Shown in pieces: positions 1 to 9,280 of a stretch of 64,000 bases of DNA. The notes below the pieces were generated by a model. The model saw only the letters and a list, made by a program, of their open reading frames with translations, did no database searches and was not told where the DNA came from. The position numbers were made by a program, and so were the translations under genes. Each line of letters begins with the position of its first letter. The first letter of the stretch is position 1. The stretch is from Candidatus Thorarchaeota archaeon (GTDB lineage Archaea > Asgardarchaeota > Thorarchaeia > Thorarchaeales > Thorarchaeaceae), in the NCBI GenBank assembly GCA_003345545.1, contig PRDH01000026.1, positions 1 to 64,000 of the forward strand, given 5' to 3'.

Positions 1-231
1 GAGCTGGAATTCTCGTGGGTTCACGGCGATGAGCCCGAAACCCTCGTGAATGTCCGTTTTGAAGAGGTCAATGACCATACCCTGGTCACCCTCCATCATC
101 ACGGCTTCAAGTCGCCCTCTGCTGTCATTGGCTATGATGTTGGATGGTCTGGTATACTTGCAGAACTCAAGCTAGTTTGTGAGCTTGGCGAGTCAGGCAT
201 AGAGCGTATCAGTGATTGGGGTCAGATCTGA
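1..231 (+). CDS. AHSA1/SRPBCC-family protein, C-terminal end (5' truncated)
   Basis: The frame is open from base 1, so the listed ORF beginning at the GTG of position 46 is only the tail of a gene that starts before the window. The visible residues (LEFSWVHG near the left edge, then FEEVNDHTLVTLHHHGF and GYDVGWSGIL) match the last strands and long C-terminal helix of AHSA1-type START/SRPBCC domains, small hydrophobic-cavity proteins of mixed and often unknown function. It ends at a TGA seven bases before the end of the convergent membrane-enzyme gene. The family call rests on the pattern of the last 75 or so residues only; no ligand can be inferred. Confidence 0.7.
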   Translation, partial: ELEFSWVHGDEPETLVNVRFEEVNDHTLVTLHHHGFKSPSAVIGYDVGWSGILAELKLVCELGESGIERISDWGQI

Positions 232-237
232 GCCGCT

Positions 238-978
238 CTAAAGCGGAAGAAGAATTATTCCTGGAAAAACAAAGTACCACATGGCGATAGCTGTCACCAT
301 AGGGATAAAGAAGTTGTCAGTCCATCCAATGCTGAGGACTTCAGCGACTGTGGCACAAGCCGCCACTATGATGATTTGGGGAAACACGCAGGAAATGCAG
401 GTATCCGGAGAATAGGCAATCAACGATGCCAGGATTGAGAGGATGGTGAATATGCATACTCCAATACTCCCTTCAACTGTTTTGTTTCGGAATTTACGTT
501 TGAAGATCCTACCTCCATAGGGCCTCCCTATCACCTCTCCAGCTGCATCTCCCCATGCAACAGCGAGGATGGCCGCCACGAAGATCTCCGGTCTGGAGAA
601 AAACAAAAGGAAAACGGTACCAAAGGAAATCATGCTCATCAAACCAGCCATAAATGTATTTGCGCGAGATTCTCCCTCGCGACTGCCTGCGAGCAGCAAG
701 TCCCAGATGAGCTCACTCTTATGGGCCCATGCGTAAAAGAGAATAGACAAGAAGATTCCTGCCGCTAAGGTCGGCCCGCTCAAATTCGAGTATCCTACTA
801 GGGTAAGACCCACAACAGTACCCATTGAAGCATGAACAAGTTTTCTTGCCTTCCATCTAGGTTTCCCTGATGACGCCATGTAGTATGCAACTGTGAGAAC
901 CAGTGAAGCGCATGCTCCAGTTGCAACTGCCATTATGACATCTGGAAGGGTCAAGTCCCCAAAGAATAGATCTACCAT
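238..978 (-). CDS. Diacylglycerol/polyprenol (phytol/dolichol) kinase-like membrane protein
   Basis: 246 residues with about seven hydrophobic segments. Two signatures of the SEC59/VTE5/DGK1 superfamily are visible: RKLVHASMG after the first membrane segment and WGDAAGEVIGRPYGG followed by NKTVEGSIG. These enzymes use CTP (or ATP) to phosphorylate long-chain isoprenoid alcohols or diacylglycerol in the membrane. In an archaeon the plausible role is geranylgeraniol or dolichol phosphorylation for lipid or glycan-carrier recycling, which is inference. The gene is convergent with the AHSA1 fragment and downstream of the Fpg-fold gene on the same strand with an 85-base gap. No clear SD precedes the ATG. 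Confidence 0.75.
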   Translation of the reverse strand: MVDLFFGDLTLPDVIMAVATGACASLVLTVAYYMASSGKPRWKARKLVHASMGTVVGLTLVGYSNLSGPTLAAGIFLSILFYAWAHKSELIWDLLLAGSREGESRANTFMAGLMSMISFGTVFLLFFSRPEIFVAAILAVAWGDAAGEVIGRPYGGRIFKRKFRNKTVEGSIGVCIFTILSILASLIAYSPDTCISCVFPQIIIVAACATVAEVLSIGWTDNFFIPMVTAIAMWYFVFPGIILLPL

Positions 979-1063
979 TTCACGACGCTCAAAAGGAGAG
1001 GTAGAGGACTATTTTTCTATTGCTAGTCTGCCTCATTCTGTTTTTCTAAGCCCTCGAGTTTCT

Positions 1064-1906
1064 TCACTTCTGGCAATTAGGACAGAAGTAGACCTGACCG
1101 CCTCCATGAGCTATCATCTCAATTCTTGCCCCACATTGAGGGCAGTTCTTGTCCTTCATGTTGGGACCCATTACTGGTATATGACGCCCTGGTTCCCCAT
1201 AGAGGTCAAGCCAGTTTTCTTTCCCACCTGAAGAAACGCGTGCATTGAGAATCTCCATCATAGCATCGAAGAGGTCGCGTTTCTGACTATCTGACAGTGT
1301 TGAGGTGTTTCTCTTCGGATGGATTCCTGCTTTGTAGATTATCTCTTGAAATGCAGCATTGCTTAGACCCACAACAACTGCAGTCCTCCCGACGATAGCT
1401 GCCTTGATATTCTGACCCCTTCTGTCAAGTAGTTCAGAGAATTTATCGAAGGTGAACTGATTCTCTCCTATAGGGGATGGAGTTTCTGAGAAGTCCCGTT
1501 TGACGACATATAGATTATTGACCTCATTGTCTGCTGCACAGTATACCATTCCCATGCCTGTTTGCCTGATTGTGAGATATGAGCCATCTGCAAAGCCAAC
1601 TTTCAGATGATGCTTCTTTGGCAGTGATTCCTCAGATGAATGGTAGAGAATGTCTGCACCGTAATCAGGGCCCAACACGAGGTTCAGCTTTTTGTTCAGT
1701 TGAACACGAATCACATTTCCGCGCTGATGAATTGATATTATCTTACAACCTATGAGACGATCGAATTCTCTGATGTCCTTGTTGATGAACCCGATTTTCT
1801 GAAGCTTCACATAGTCCCGCATTTCACACGCTTTGATCTGTTTGCCGAGTAATGTCTTTGTCATTTGTTCGGCAAGAATCATAGCTTCAGGTAGTTCAAC
1901 ACTCAT
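1064..1906 (-). CDS. Fpg/Nei-fold DNA glycosylase-like protein with degenerate active site
   Basis: I choose the internal ATG at 1906 (280 aa) over the track start at 2077, because MSVELPEA is the conserved Fpg N-terminus and the 57 residues before it look non-coding. The fold is clear: ELPE start, the AGIHPKR segment of the H2TH region, and a C-terminal zinc finger (CPQC and CPNC). Key residues are replaced. The catalytic N-terminal proline is absent (Ser-Val before Glu), the beta-hairpin lysine aligns with Asn in HQRGNV, and the zinc-finger arginine aligns with Gly in HGGGQVYF. A divergent Fpg-like clade with ELPEA starts is known to me from bacteria, so this is probably that clade. It may bind damage without classical lyase chemistry. 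Confidence 0.8.
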   Translation of the reverse strand: MSVELPEAMILAEQMTKTLLGKQIKACEMRDYVKLQKIGFINKDIREFDRLIGCKIISIHQRGNVIRVQLNKKLNLVLGPDYGADILYHSSEESLPKKHHLKVGFADGSYLTIRQTGMGMVYCAADNEVNNLYVVKRDFSETPSPIGENQFTFDKFSELLDRRGQNIKAAIVGRTAVVVGLSNAAFQEIIYKAGIHPKRNTSTLSDSQKRDLFDAMMEILNARVSSGGKENWLDLYGEPGRHIPVMGPNMKDKNCPQCGARIEMIAHGGGQVYFCPNCQK

Positions 1907-2173
1907 TCTATTTGTCTCCACGCCATAAATTTGGTTGGCAGTTCTTGTTCTTCTGAGCCAGTAAGTTGAAGAAGATTTCGAAATCATGCAACGCTGATAT
2001 TCCACCATGGAATCACCGGCCACGGATTCTCTGCTTTGTTTTTCATGACGCACGAATACAATAATCCCATCTTCCATGTAGCTAGTTGGAACTCATACCC
2101 ATGCATTGCTCTTTATTAGGAGAGAGTTCACTACGCTCTTCCAAGCGTCAAGAAGAACCGAGATGTTAGGATT

Positions 2174-3220
2174 ATGAGGCCAGTGATTAGCAAGTGTGGA
2201 AATTTGTGCTCGATATGTCCGTGGGGCCATTGGATTCGGAAAAATCAAAGCCCTGCAGAGTGGGAGTCCTATGTTGAAGACGCGAAGAAGTATGTGGGAT
2301 TCACGCCAACAGAGAATCCTTGCCAAGGCTGTCAGACAGCAAATGAGCGACTGGCTAAAGATGTCGGCATCCATAATTTCATCCGAGGGTGCTACGCTCG
2401 CAAGTGCGCTTTGCATAATCGATTCGAGAACTGCGCATTCTGCTCAAGATATCCATGTGCCAAGATTAGAGAAATGAATCGTTCTGATAGGGTAGAAGAA
2501 ACTGAAAAACGTCTAGGTGAATCTATCCCTGATGACAAGTATGAGTCGTTCATTAGGCCTTTTGAAGGAAAGAAGACACTTGACGAAATACGAACCGGTC
2601 TTGGTTCTGACCAAATTCGAGAAGTAGAAACGGTTGATTTGATAGCACCAAAAACAACTGAGTTCCCCCAGGTGAAGAGGAACAAGATGAACACAACGTA
2701 TATGGCTCTTCATGATGCTCTCTCTAAAGTCATTACATCATCACTTGGCCTAAGTGATATTGACACGATTGCGGGGCAGGAGTTGTTTATTGCTCGTCGC
2801 GAAGTTCTGCTACGCCTCTTGTGGATCATAGCGAGGTATGGGACATTTAAAGATTCGAAGATATCAGTTGATTCGATAACGATTAATGCGAACAAAGGTG
2901 GAACGTCCGGTTTTCCAACAACTGAAGCTGCCTGGGGAAGATGGATTGACATTCTGTCCAGAACAGGCATTGTCGCTGAGATCGAATTTTCCACTCAGGA
3001 GCGGAGTAAGATCACCACTCCCACCGGTTGGTTGCGGGAGCGGATTCCGGATACCGGCATGCCAGCCTGGTTCCTGAAGGTCTCGTTTGATGATACCCTG
3101 GGCGGCATAGCATCTCTTAAGACTCTCCAGTCATATGCCCAAACGCTCGACGAAAAGAAAGGCAAGAGTGCGTTTGCCACTTTCAAGAAGGCGGACATGC
3201 TGTTCCTCCAGGACGCTTGA
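2174..3220 (+). CDS. DUF3795 cysteine-rich protein with unknown C-terminal domain
   Basis: 348 residues. The first ~115 are a DUF3795-type cysteine-rich module: CGNLCSICPWG, then CQGC, CYARKC, CAFC and YPCAKI, spaced as in that family and likely to bind metal (inference). The rest, about residues 155-348, is mixed alpha/beta, has no further cysteine cluster, and resembles nothing I recognise. It is divergent from the Fpg-fold gene and followed by an AlkD-like and a YcaQ-like glycosylase on the same strand, so a repair-related role is possible but unproven. A TATA-like CTTTATTAG lies about 60 bases before the ATG. Confidence 0.7.
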   Translation: MRPVISKCGNLCSICPWGHWIRKNQSPAEWESYVEDAKKYVGFTPTENPCQGCQTANERLAKDVGIHNFIRGCYARKCALHNRFENCAFCSRYPCAKIREMNRSDRVEETEKRLGESIPDDKYESFIRPFEGKKTLDEIRTGLGSDQIREVETVDLIAPKTTEFPQVKRNKMNTTYMALHDALSKVITSSLGLSDIDTIAGQELFIARREVLLRLLWIIARYGTFKDSKISVDSITINANKGGTSGFPTTEAAWGRWIDILSRTGIVAEIEFSTQERSKITTPTGWLRERIPDTGMPAWFLKVSFDDTLGGIASLKTLQSYAQTLDEKKGKSAFATFKKADMLFLQDA

Positions 3221-3304
3221 ATCTCACAGGAACATGTCTGAAGTTCTCGAAAGGGTGTTTCAACATCAAGCAGAGTTATATCAAAGTCACGCTCTTCGAA
3301 AATT

Positions 3305-3988
3305 ATGATAGAGCAGGTATGCAGGCGTATTCACTCCGAACTGGAAACGAATAGTAACTCGGAAAGAAGAGAAAGGTCAGCGAATTATCTGAAGACGTCA
3401 AGACTTGATTTCATTGGAGTAGAGCTTCCGGACATCCATCGGATTGTCACGACGAACATCAAAAACCTGACGACCGATGATTTGCCTATTCTCATGAAGC
3501 TGCTTTGGAGTATCAAGACATTCGAAACTCGTGTAGCTGCGACTGATGTCATGAAGGAATACGCCAAGAGAGGCGATGTCTTCATGGCTTTGGAGATAGC
3601 TGACTTCTGGGTTGATGAAGCTGACACGTGGGGGATAACCGACCCTCTCTGTTCTCCTACTATTGGAATCCTCTTACTTCGCGATCCTAAGGTTGAGAAT
3701 GTGATCAAGTCATGGCGCAAGTCTGAGAATTTCTGGAGGCGCCGCTGTTCAGTACTGCCCTATCTTTACCTGTCACTGAAGAGCCAATACAGAGAGGAAT
3801 ATAGCCAGAGGATACTTGATGCAGTCACGCCTCACATCTCAGATGAGGAGTTCTTTGTTGGGAAGGCTGCTGGGTGGGTTCTGCGTGAGTTGAGTAAGAG
3901 GGAACCCGAGTTAGTCGCCAGATACTTCGAGAACTACCATGACAAAATGACGGAACTTGTATTCAGAGAAGGAAGAATGAAACTCTAG
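3305..3988 (+). CDS. alkD: AlkD-like DNA alkylation repair glycosylase (HEAT-like fold)
   Basis: 227 residues, the usual size for AlkD, an all-helical HEAT-like glycosylase that excises N3- and N7-alkylated purines. The catalytic features I can align are present: the Trp and Asp of ADTWGITDPL (AlkD W109/D113 positions), the ENFWRRRCSVL helix, and GKAAGWVLRELSK near the C-terminus, which supplies the second active-site Trp. The ATG at 3305 is the first in frame; no strong SD is visible. It lies 84 bases after the DUF3795 gene and upstream of the YcaQ-like gene, all in one direction, so they may be co-transcribed. Confidence 0.85.
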   Translation: MIEQVCRRIHSELETNSNSERRERSANYLKTSRLDFIGVELPDIHRIVTTNIKNLTTDDLPILMKLLWSIKTFETRVAATDVMKEYAKRGDVFMALEIADFWVDEADTWGITDPLCSPTIGILLLRDPKVENVIKSWRKSENFWRRRCSVLPYLYLSLKSQYREEYSQRILDAVTPHISDEEFFVGKAAGWVLRELSKREPELVARYFENYHDKMTELVFREGRMKL

Positions 3989-4157
3989 AACTTGAGCAGG
4001 CTGGTTCCAAAATACCATCTCCTCGTGCGAAGATGAGTGAGAAGATATGAGGACTAGTCCGGAAACTATGATGGATTCACGGAACCAACTTGGCGTTCAT
4101 AGTCCACTCGGGTTCGCTGAGCAAAACGACCTTAAGACAGATAGCCAGAGGACAATT

Positions 4158-5393
4158 ATGATAGAGATCTCGGCTCAGCAGGCGAGAGACTTTATTCTTG
4201 AGGTTCAGGGTCTCAGAACCAAGACACCATGCAAATCTGTCTTGGAGGTAGCGCGGAGAATCTACAACATTCAGATAGACACAATCTCTGTCGTTTCTCG
4301 CAGCCATGACCTGATAGCGTTCAATCGATATCCTCACTACAAGGAAGGATCAATTTGGGACTATCAGAAGGAAGGCAGAATTTTCGAATACTGGTCTCAT
4401 GCCATGTGCCTGATGCCCATGGAAGCATATCCGTTGACAGCATGGAGAAAGAGCCACTATCATGAGGAGATGTGGAGCTCCTTCAGGAGTTGGGGCATTA
4501 AAAACAAAGAGGTAGTAGAGCAAGTCTACAACAAGGTGAAAGAGGAAGGCGTGACGAACAGCGCTTCACTCGGTGATAAGAAGAGTCGCCCATCTACAGG
4601 TTGGTGGGACTGGAAGGTTGAGAAGCGTGCACTGGAATATCTCTTCTATTTGGGAGACCTGATGGTTGCCTACCGGAGAGGTTTTCAGAAATACTATGAC
4701 CTCCCTGAGAGAGTAATCCCTGCAGGCATCGATGCAGAACCTCCATCTGATGAGGAGGCTGCTCGTCTAATCGTGGAGAGTACTCTAGGGTCTCTAGGTC
4801 TCGGTACGCAGCAGGATGTGCGAACATATCATGGTAGCATGCCTGGCAAGAAGCTCTGGGGCGGCAAGAAGGAGAGAGTTGAGGCTTTCTTAGATATTCT
4901 GATGCACGAGGGGCTTATTGAGGAGGTCAGGATAATCGGGCAAAAAGAACGCTACTTCACTCTCTCCCTACATGCTGAGAAGCTGCGGTCCAGCCTCGAA
5001 TCAGTTGGTGAAGACGCAACTGTGAAAATCCTGAGCCCTTTCGACAATATCCTGCGAGAACGTCACTTTCCGAGGAGGCATTGGGATTTTGATTACGTGG
5101 TTGAGTGCTATGTCCCCCCTGCAAAGAGGGTGTATGGCTACTTTGTCCTCCCCATTCTTGACCAAAGTAATTTAGCAGGGAGATTGGATGCCAAGGTCCA
5201 TAGAGAGAAAGGTATGCTTGAAATCAAATCGTTGTATATCGAAAATGATGAACTCAAGACCAGCGAGGGAGTTGAACGCCTGAAGGCAGGACTCCAGGAA
5301 TTTGCAGTCTTTCACAACTGTAGCTCAATCTCAATCGCAAAAGTCAATCCGCGGAATATGACAAGAAGCGTTCGCGCTCTTCTAGAGAGCTAG
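4158..5393 (+). CDS. YcaQ/AlkX-like crosslink-repair DNA glycosylase (HTH_42 family)
   Basis: The start chosen is the ATG at 4158 (MIEISAQQAR), which has CCAGAGG seven bases upstream. The track start at 4047 adds 37 unlikely residues. 411 aa, the usual family length. Winged-helix glycosylase of the YcaQ/AlkZ superfamily, which unhooks interstrand crosslinks and removes N7-alkyl lesions. The diagnostic strand reads NIQIDTISVV, i.e. the Q-hydrophobic-D motif that I associate with the YcaQ/AlkX subgroup rather than the QxQ of AlkZ. It is followed by RSHDLIAFNR, also conserved. Third gene of the plus-strand repair run. Confidence 0.85.
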   Translation: MIEISAQQARDFILEVQGLRTKTPCKSVLEVARRIYNIQIDTISVVSRSHDLIAFNRYPHYKEGSIWDYQKEGRIFEYWSHAMCLMPMEAYPLTAWRKSHYHEEMWSSFRSWGIKNKEVVEQVYNKVKEEGVTNSASLGDKKSRPSTGWWDWKVEKRALEYLFYLGDLMVAYRRGFQKYYDLPERVIPAGIDAEPPSDEEAARLIVESTLGSLGLGTQQDVRTYHGSMPGKKLWGGKKERVEAFLDILMHEGLIEEVRIIGQKERYFTLSLHAEKLRSSLESVGEDATVKILSPFDNILRERHFPRRHWDFDYVVECYVPPAKRVYGYFVLPILDQSNLAGRLDAKVHREKGMLEIKSLYIENDELKTSEGVERLKAGLQEFAVFHNCSSISIAKVNPRNMTRSVRALLES

Positions 5394-5492
5394 AACAATA
5401 TTTGCCGTTGTTGCGTATCGCTAAACTTATTTGCGTGAGACCATGACATATTGTACCGCGTCGAGTTAAGAGCTTGTTACCAATCCTTAGTA

Positions 5493-6119
5493 ATGAAAGC
5501 CCGCGACCTAGGGATGCGAGGATGCCGTATAGTGAAGGACCAAGATGATGGCAGCAGAATTCTGAAGGCAGTACTCATAGGGGACGGAGGGGTCGGCAAG
5601 ACAAGTATTCGCCGCAATTACCTTGGTGAGGAGTTCACAGAAGGTCACATAGCGACGATTGGCGTTGACTTGGCCACTAAACGAGTCCTTTTCAACCAAG
5701 ACATTGTGAAATTCATCATCTGGGACCTTGCTGGTCAGCCTACATTCGAGAAGGTCAGAGGCCATTACTATTCAGGCTGCAATGGTATTCTGTTGGTATA
5801 CTCAGTAGTGAGTCGATCATCGTTTGAGAATGCCTCCAAGTGGCTTGTCGAGGCTTTCAAGAACATGGGCCCATTGCCACCAACTGTCATTATCGGTAAC
5901 AAGACGGACCTGAGATATTCACTTGATAAGTCGAAGTATGTGACGCCAGAGGAGGGCCAGGAGTTCACTAAGTACTTCATCAACAAGCTTGGAGTACCTG
6001 CCATTTTCCGTGAGACCAGTGCCAAGACGGGAAATGGAATCCAAGATGCTTTCACAGAGCTGCTGCGTTTGATGGATGAGGCCGAGGGAGAGAAAAAGAG
6101 CGACTACTTCATCGGATAG
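5493..6119 (+). CDS. Ras/Rab-like small GTPase (GTPase 1)
   Basis: All five G motifs are present: GDGGVGKTS (G1), the Thr of IATIGVD (G2), WDLAGQ (G3, catalytic Gln retained), NKTD (G4) and ETSAKTG (G5). That is the Rab/Ras order and spacing. There is no C-terminal cysteine, so no prenyl anchor is evident. The start is uncertain: the track uses TTG at 5451, while ATGs at 5493 and 5514 are also in frame. I use 5493, giving 208 aa. Expanded Rab-like GTPases are a hallmark of Asgard archaea. The gene stands alone between the glycosylase and copA, with no adjacent regulator. Confidence 0.9.
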   Translation: MKARDLGMRGCRIVKDQDDGSRILKAVLIGDGGVGKTSIRRNYLGEEFTEGHIATIGVDLATKRVLFNQDIVKFIIWDLAGQPTFEKVRGHYYSGCNGILLVYSVVSRSSFENASKWLVEAFKNMGPLPPTVIIGNKTDLRYSLDKSKYVTPEEGQEFTKYFINKLGVPAIFRETSAKTGNGIQDAFTELLRLMDEAEGEKKSDYFIG

Positions 6120-6150
6120 ATACCTAGAATCTCGTGGCGACATCCTAGAG

Positions 6151-6159
6151 TTTATAAAG
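6151..6159 (+). promoter_or_regulatory. TATA box for the copper ATPase gene
   Basis: TTTATAAAG sits about 55-60 bases before the chosen ATG at 6212. This predicts a start of transcription near 6180 and a short leader of about 30 bases that would carry the GGAG used to choose the ATG. Confidence 0.5.
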
Positions 6160-6211
6160 TTCTCAGAGTATTAACTATTGTTCATTTGATATGCAACACG
6201 GAGACGATATC

Positions 6212-8845
6212 ATGAGTGCGCAGACCACAGTCGGTGAAGGCAAACAACGCATATCCATGAAGATAGAGGGAATGCATTGTGCATCCTGCGTGGCTACCAT
6301 TGAGAAATCACTGTTGAGCCAGGATGGGGTCATAAATGCAACAGTCAACCTGTTGGATGAGAAGGCTGTGGTTGAGTTTGAATCAGGGAAGGTGAATAGA
6401 TCTGTCCTAGAGAAAGCCGTCGAATCCAGTGGCTACCGTGCAAAACGCTCCGTAATGACACTCGCCCTTGAGCCTGCTCCCAGAGATGACCAATGGAATG
6501 AGATTGTTGAGTCCATAGAATCTCTTACTGGTGCAATATCAGCGAGTGCATACTCAGAGTCGGGCCGTGTCCTTGTTGAGTATGATGAAGACCTATTGAC
6601 TCCCAAGATTGTGCGACGCCAACTGCAATCATTAGGATTCGAAATCGGAGAAAGCACGGTTTCGGGTGTTGATAGGGAAACCCTTGCAAGGGAAGAAGAA
6701 ATCAAGTATTTCGAATACCGATTTGTCTTCGCGCTCATTCTCACTATTCCGGTCATGTTCATAACTTTCGGAATCGCACTCCTTCCACCCGGATTTCCTT
6801 CGGACCTGACCATGTTCATTCTTACAACACCGATTCAATTCATTGCAGGCTATCCATTCTACAGATCTAGCTTCAGAGCACTAGTTCACGGCAAGACGAA
6901 TATGGACACATTGATTATGCTCGGAACAAGTGTTGCATACTTCTATTCAGTTGCTGCAACATTCTTTCTCACGGGCTACATGTCGTTCTATGATACGTCA
7001 GCTGCACTAGTCACATTCATACTTCTCGGCAGATGGCTCGAAGCGTATGCAAAGGGAAGAACCTCAACTGCAATACGGAGTCTGATGGATCTTCAGGCAA
7101 CAGTTGCTGTGGTCATTCGGAAGGGGGAGGAGGTTGCCATCCCTGCAGAAGATGTGGAAGTCGGAGACCTACTGGTCATCAAGCCTGGTGACAAAATCCC
7201 CGTTGATGGTCAAGTCTACGAAGGCAGGTCATCCGTTGACGAGTCGATGATCACCGGTGAATCAGTTCCTGTGGAGAAGAATGTTGGTGACCAGGTGATT
7301 GGAGCCACGATTAACAAGAACGGATTGCTCCGGATTAGAGCCACGAAGGTCGGACAAGACACTGCTCTCTCGCAGATAGTCCGTCTAGTTGAGAATGCCC
7401 AGACACAAAAACCTCCAATTCAGAGGAAAGCTGACGCAATAGCAGAGTACTTTGTGCCAATGGTTCTCATAATCGGGTTGGCTACATTTCTTGCATGGAT
7501 ATTCTTGGGCGGTGTACCTTGGGATGTCGCCCTCAATTACACAACTGCTGTCATTGTTGCAGCATGTCCTTGTGCATTGGGTCTTGCGACACCAACAGCA
7601 ATCATGGTTGGCCTTGGGAAGGGCGCTCAGAATGGCATTCTCATCAAGAACGGAGCTGGACTAGAGACAATTCCTAACATTGATACGATTGTCTTCGATA
7701 AGACAGGAACTCTGACCATTGGACGACCCGCTGTGACTGACTTCATCACGGCACCGAATGTGAAGACGGAGAACGCGCTCGCGCTCATGGCCTCTGTTGA
7801 AAAAGGGAGTGAGCATCCCCTTGCTGAGGCAATTGTGCGTTATGCAGAGGAGATGGGTGTCCATTTCACAAAGCCGACGGAATTCCAATCGCAATCTGGC
7901 CGCGGCGTGACTTCTATAATCAATGGAATAACAGTACTTGTGGGCAGCAGTCGCTTCATGAACGAAAACGGAGTCGATATCACCCAGCTTGAGACTCACG
8001 CAGAGGAGCTAGAGACACAAGCCAAGACGACGGTCTTTGCTGCGGCAGATTCGAGCGCATTGGCTCTTGCAGCAATATCTGATCCGCTCAAGTCAAGCTC
8101 AATATATGCCATTGATACTCTGAAGCAACTTGGCATAGAGATATGGATGATAACAGGGGACAAGGAGCGAACAGCGAATGCAATTGCTGAGAAACTAGGC
8201 ATTTCCAACGTCCTCTTCGAGGTCCTTCCAGGGGAGAAAGCCGAGAATGTCAAAAGACTTCAAGAAGAGGGTAAGACTGTGGCTTTTGTAGGAGATGGTG
8301 TCAATGACGCTCCTGCTCTTGCTCAGGCAGATGTCGGAATAGCTCTTGGTTCAGGGACTGATGTTTCGGTCGAAACCGGTGACATAGTCCTGGTTCGAGA
8401 TGAGCTGACCGATGTAGTATCAGGTATCGAATTGGGCCGTAGAACTGTATCAAAAATCCGCCAAGGTTTCTTCTGGGCGCTCATCTACAACATGATTCTG
8501 GTGCCCATAGCCGCAGGAGTGTTCTATCCATTCACTGGACTTGTGCTTCGACCTGAGTTCGCGGGTCTAGCAATGGCGCTGTCAAGTGTGAGCGTCGTAT
8601 CTAATGCTCTACTACTGGGGCGATTTGAACCGAAAAAGATCGCAGGTCTTCCATCCGAGGAACAGACTTTGTCGTTAGCGCCCGAGGCGGCAATAGACCC
8701 AGTATGCAAGATGGACGTGGAGATTGCCGGCGCATCACTGACTAGTGAGTACAAAGGGAAGAAGTACTACTTCTGCAGCCCGTACTGCAAGACAACCTTT
8801 GATGCCAATCCGAAGGAATATGAGAATCGAGATATCAGGGACTAA
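6212..8845 (+). CDS. copA: Cu(+)-type P1B ATPase with C-terminal YHS domain
   Basis: The ATG at 6212 is chosen because GGAG lies eight bases upstream; the track start at 6191 adds seven residues. 877 aa. Order: an HMA metal-binding domain with GMHCASC; a second HMA-like stretch lacking any CxxC; eight membrane helices with the CPC ion motif ([14 protein letters not shown]); the phosphorylation site [13 protein letters not shown] nucleotide site; GDGVNDAP hinge. YN in helix 7 and MALSS in helix 8 fit Cu(+) specificity. The C-terminus adds a YHS domain (DPVCKMDVE ... YYFCSPYC), likely metal binding. Role: copper efflux across the cell membrane. It ends overlapping the convergent gene by four bases. 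Confidence 0.95.
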   Translation: MSAQTTVGEGKQRISMKIEGMHCASCVATIEKSLLSQDGVINATVNLLDEKAVVEFESGKVNRSVLEKAVESSGYRAKRSVMTLALEPAPRDDQWNEIVESIESLTGAISASAYSESGRVLVEYDEDLLTPKIVRRQLQSLGFEIGESTVSGVDRETLAREEEIKYFEYRFVFALILTIPVMFITFGIALLPPGFPSDLTMFILTTPIQFIAGYPFYRSSFRALVHGKTNMDTLIMLGTSVAYFYSVAATFFLTGYMSFYDTSAALVTFILLGRWLEAYAKGRTSTAIRSLMDLQATVAVVIRKGEEVAIPAEDVEVGDLLVIKPGDKIPVDGQVYEGRSSVDESMITGESVPVEKNVGDQVIGATINKNGLLRIRATKVGQDTALSQIVRLVENAQTQKPPIQRKADAIAEYFVPMVLIIGLATFLAWIFLGGVPWDVALNYTTAVIVAACPCALGLATPTAIMVGLGKGAQNGILIKNGAGLETIPNIDTIVFDKTGTLTIGRPAVTDFITAPNVKTENALALMASVEKGSEHPLAEAIVRYAEEMGVHFTKPTEFQSQSGRGVTSIINGITVLVGSSRFMNENGVDITQLETHAEELETQAKTTVFAAADSSALALAAISDPLKSSSIYAIDTLKQLGIEIWMITGDKERTANAIAEKLGISNVLFEVLPGEKAENVKRLQEEGKTVAFVGDGVNDAPALAQADVGIALGSGTDVSVETGDIVLVRDELTDVVSGIELGRRTVSKIRQGFFWALIYNMILVPIAAGVFYPFTGLVLRPEFAGLAMALSSVSVVSNALLLGRFEPKKIAGLPSEEQTLSLAPEAAIDPVCKMDVEIAGASLTSEYKGKKYYFCSPYCKTTFDANPKEYENRDIRD

Positions 8846-9264
8846 TACCGAGACGCATTTCGCCCTGTCGTCATCTCTCTTATCCTTCTCTCTAGAGTGT
8901 CCTCTGCAGCTGACTGGGAGCCCCAGTCCATGCCGAGCAAACCCTGTCCTCCTCCACTGGCGATTACAGTAATCCTGCTCTTTTGTTGGCTGATTGCAGA
9001 CTCGTAGATGACTGTAATTGTCTGATTACTGCTGGTTCTGAAAACAAACTCCTCATGTACAAAGACAGCTACAATGGTGTCACCGACGGTCCACCGCTTG
9101 GAATATGACTTGCTGTAGTTCTTCTCCAGGTAGTCATGAACTCTGTAATCAAACTCTCTGTCGAACTCGATGTACCTCAAATGTCTCACCCTTGCTAGCA
9201 CAATCTTAATGACTTGTTCCAGCGACGCCTTATAGTCTTTTTTTAATCTGATACGCAAGATCAC
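8842..9264 (-). CDS. Conserved-looking hypothetical protein
   Basis: 140 residues from a GTG start (TTG two codons later is an alternative). No membrane segment or cysteine motif. The sequence alternates charged helices with beta-like stretches ([24 protein letters not shown]) and ends in a glycine-rich loop plus a basic helix. I do not recognise the family. It lies 16 bases downstream of the seven-TM gene on the same strand, so the two probably form an operon, and its end overlaps copA by four bases in convergent orientation. Confidence 0.6.
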   Translation of the reverse strand: MILRIRLKKDYKASLEQVIKIVLARVRHLRYIEFDREFDYRVHDYLEKNYSKSYSKRWTVGDTIVAVFVHEEFVFRTSSNQTITVIYESAISQQKSRITVIASGGGQGLLGMDWGSQSAAEDTLERRIREMTTGRNASRY

Positions 9265-9280
9265 TGAGCAAGTAGAGCTC

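Noticed and set aside
1907-2077. N-terminal extension of the Fpg-like ORF
   Set aside because: 57 residues before MSVELPEA show no family similarity, and ELPE is the known start of the fold.
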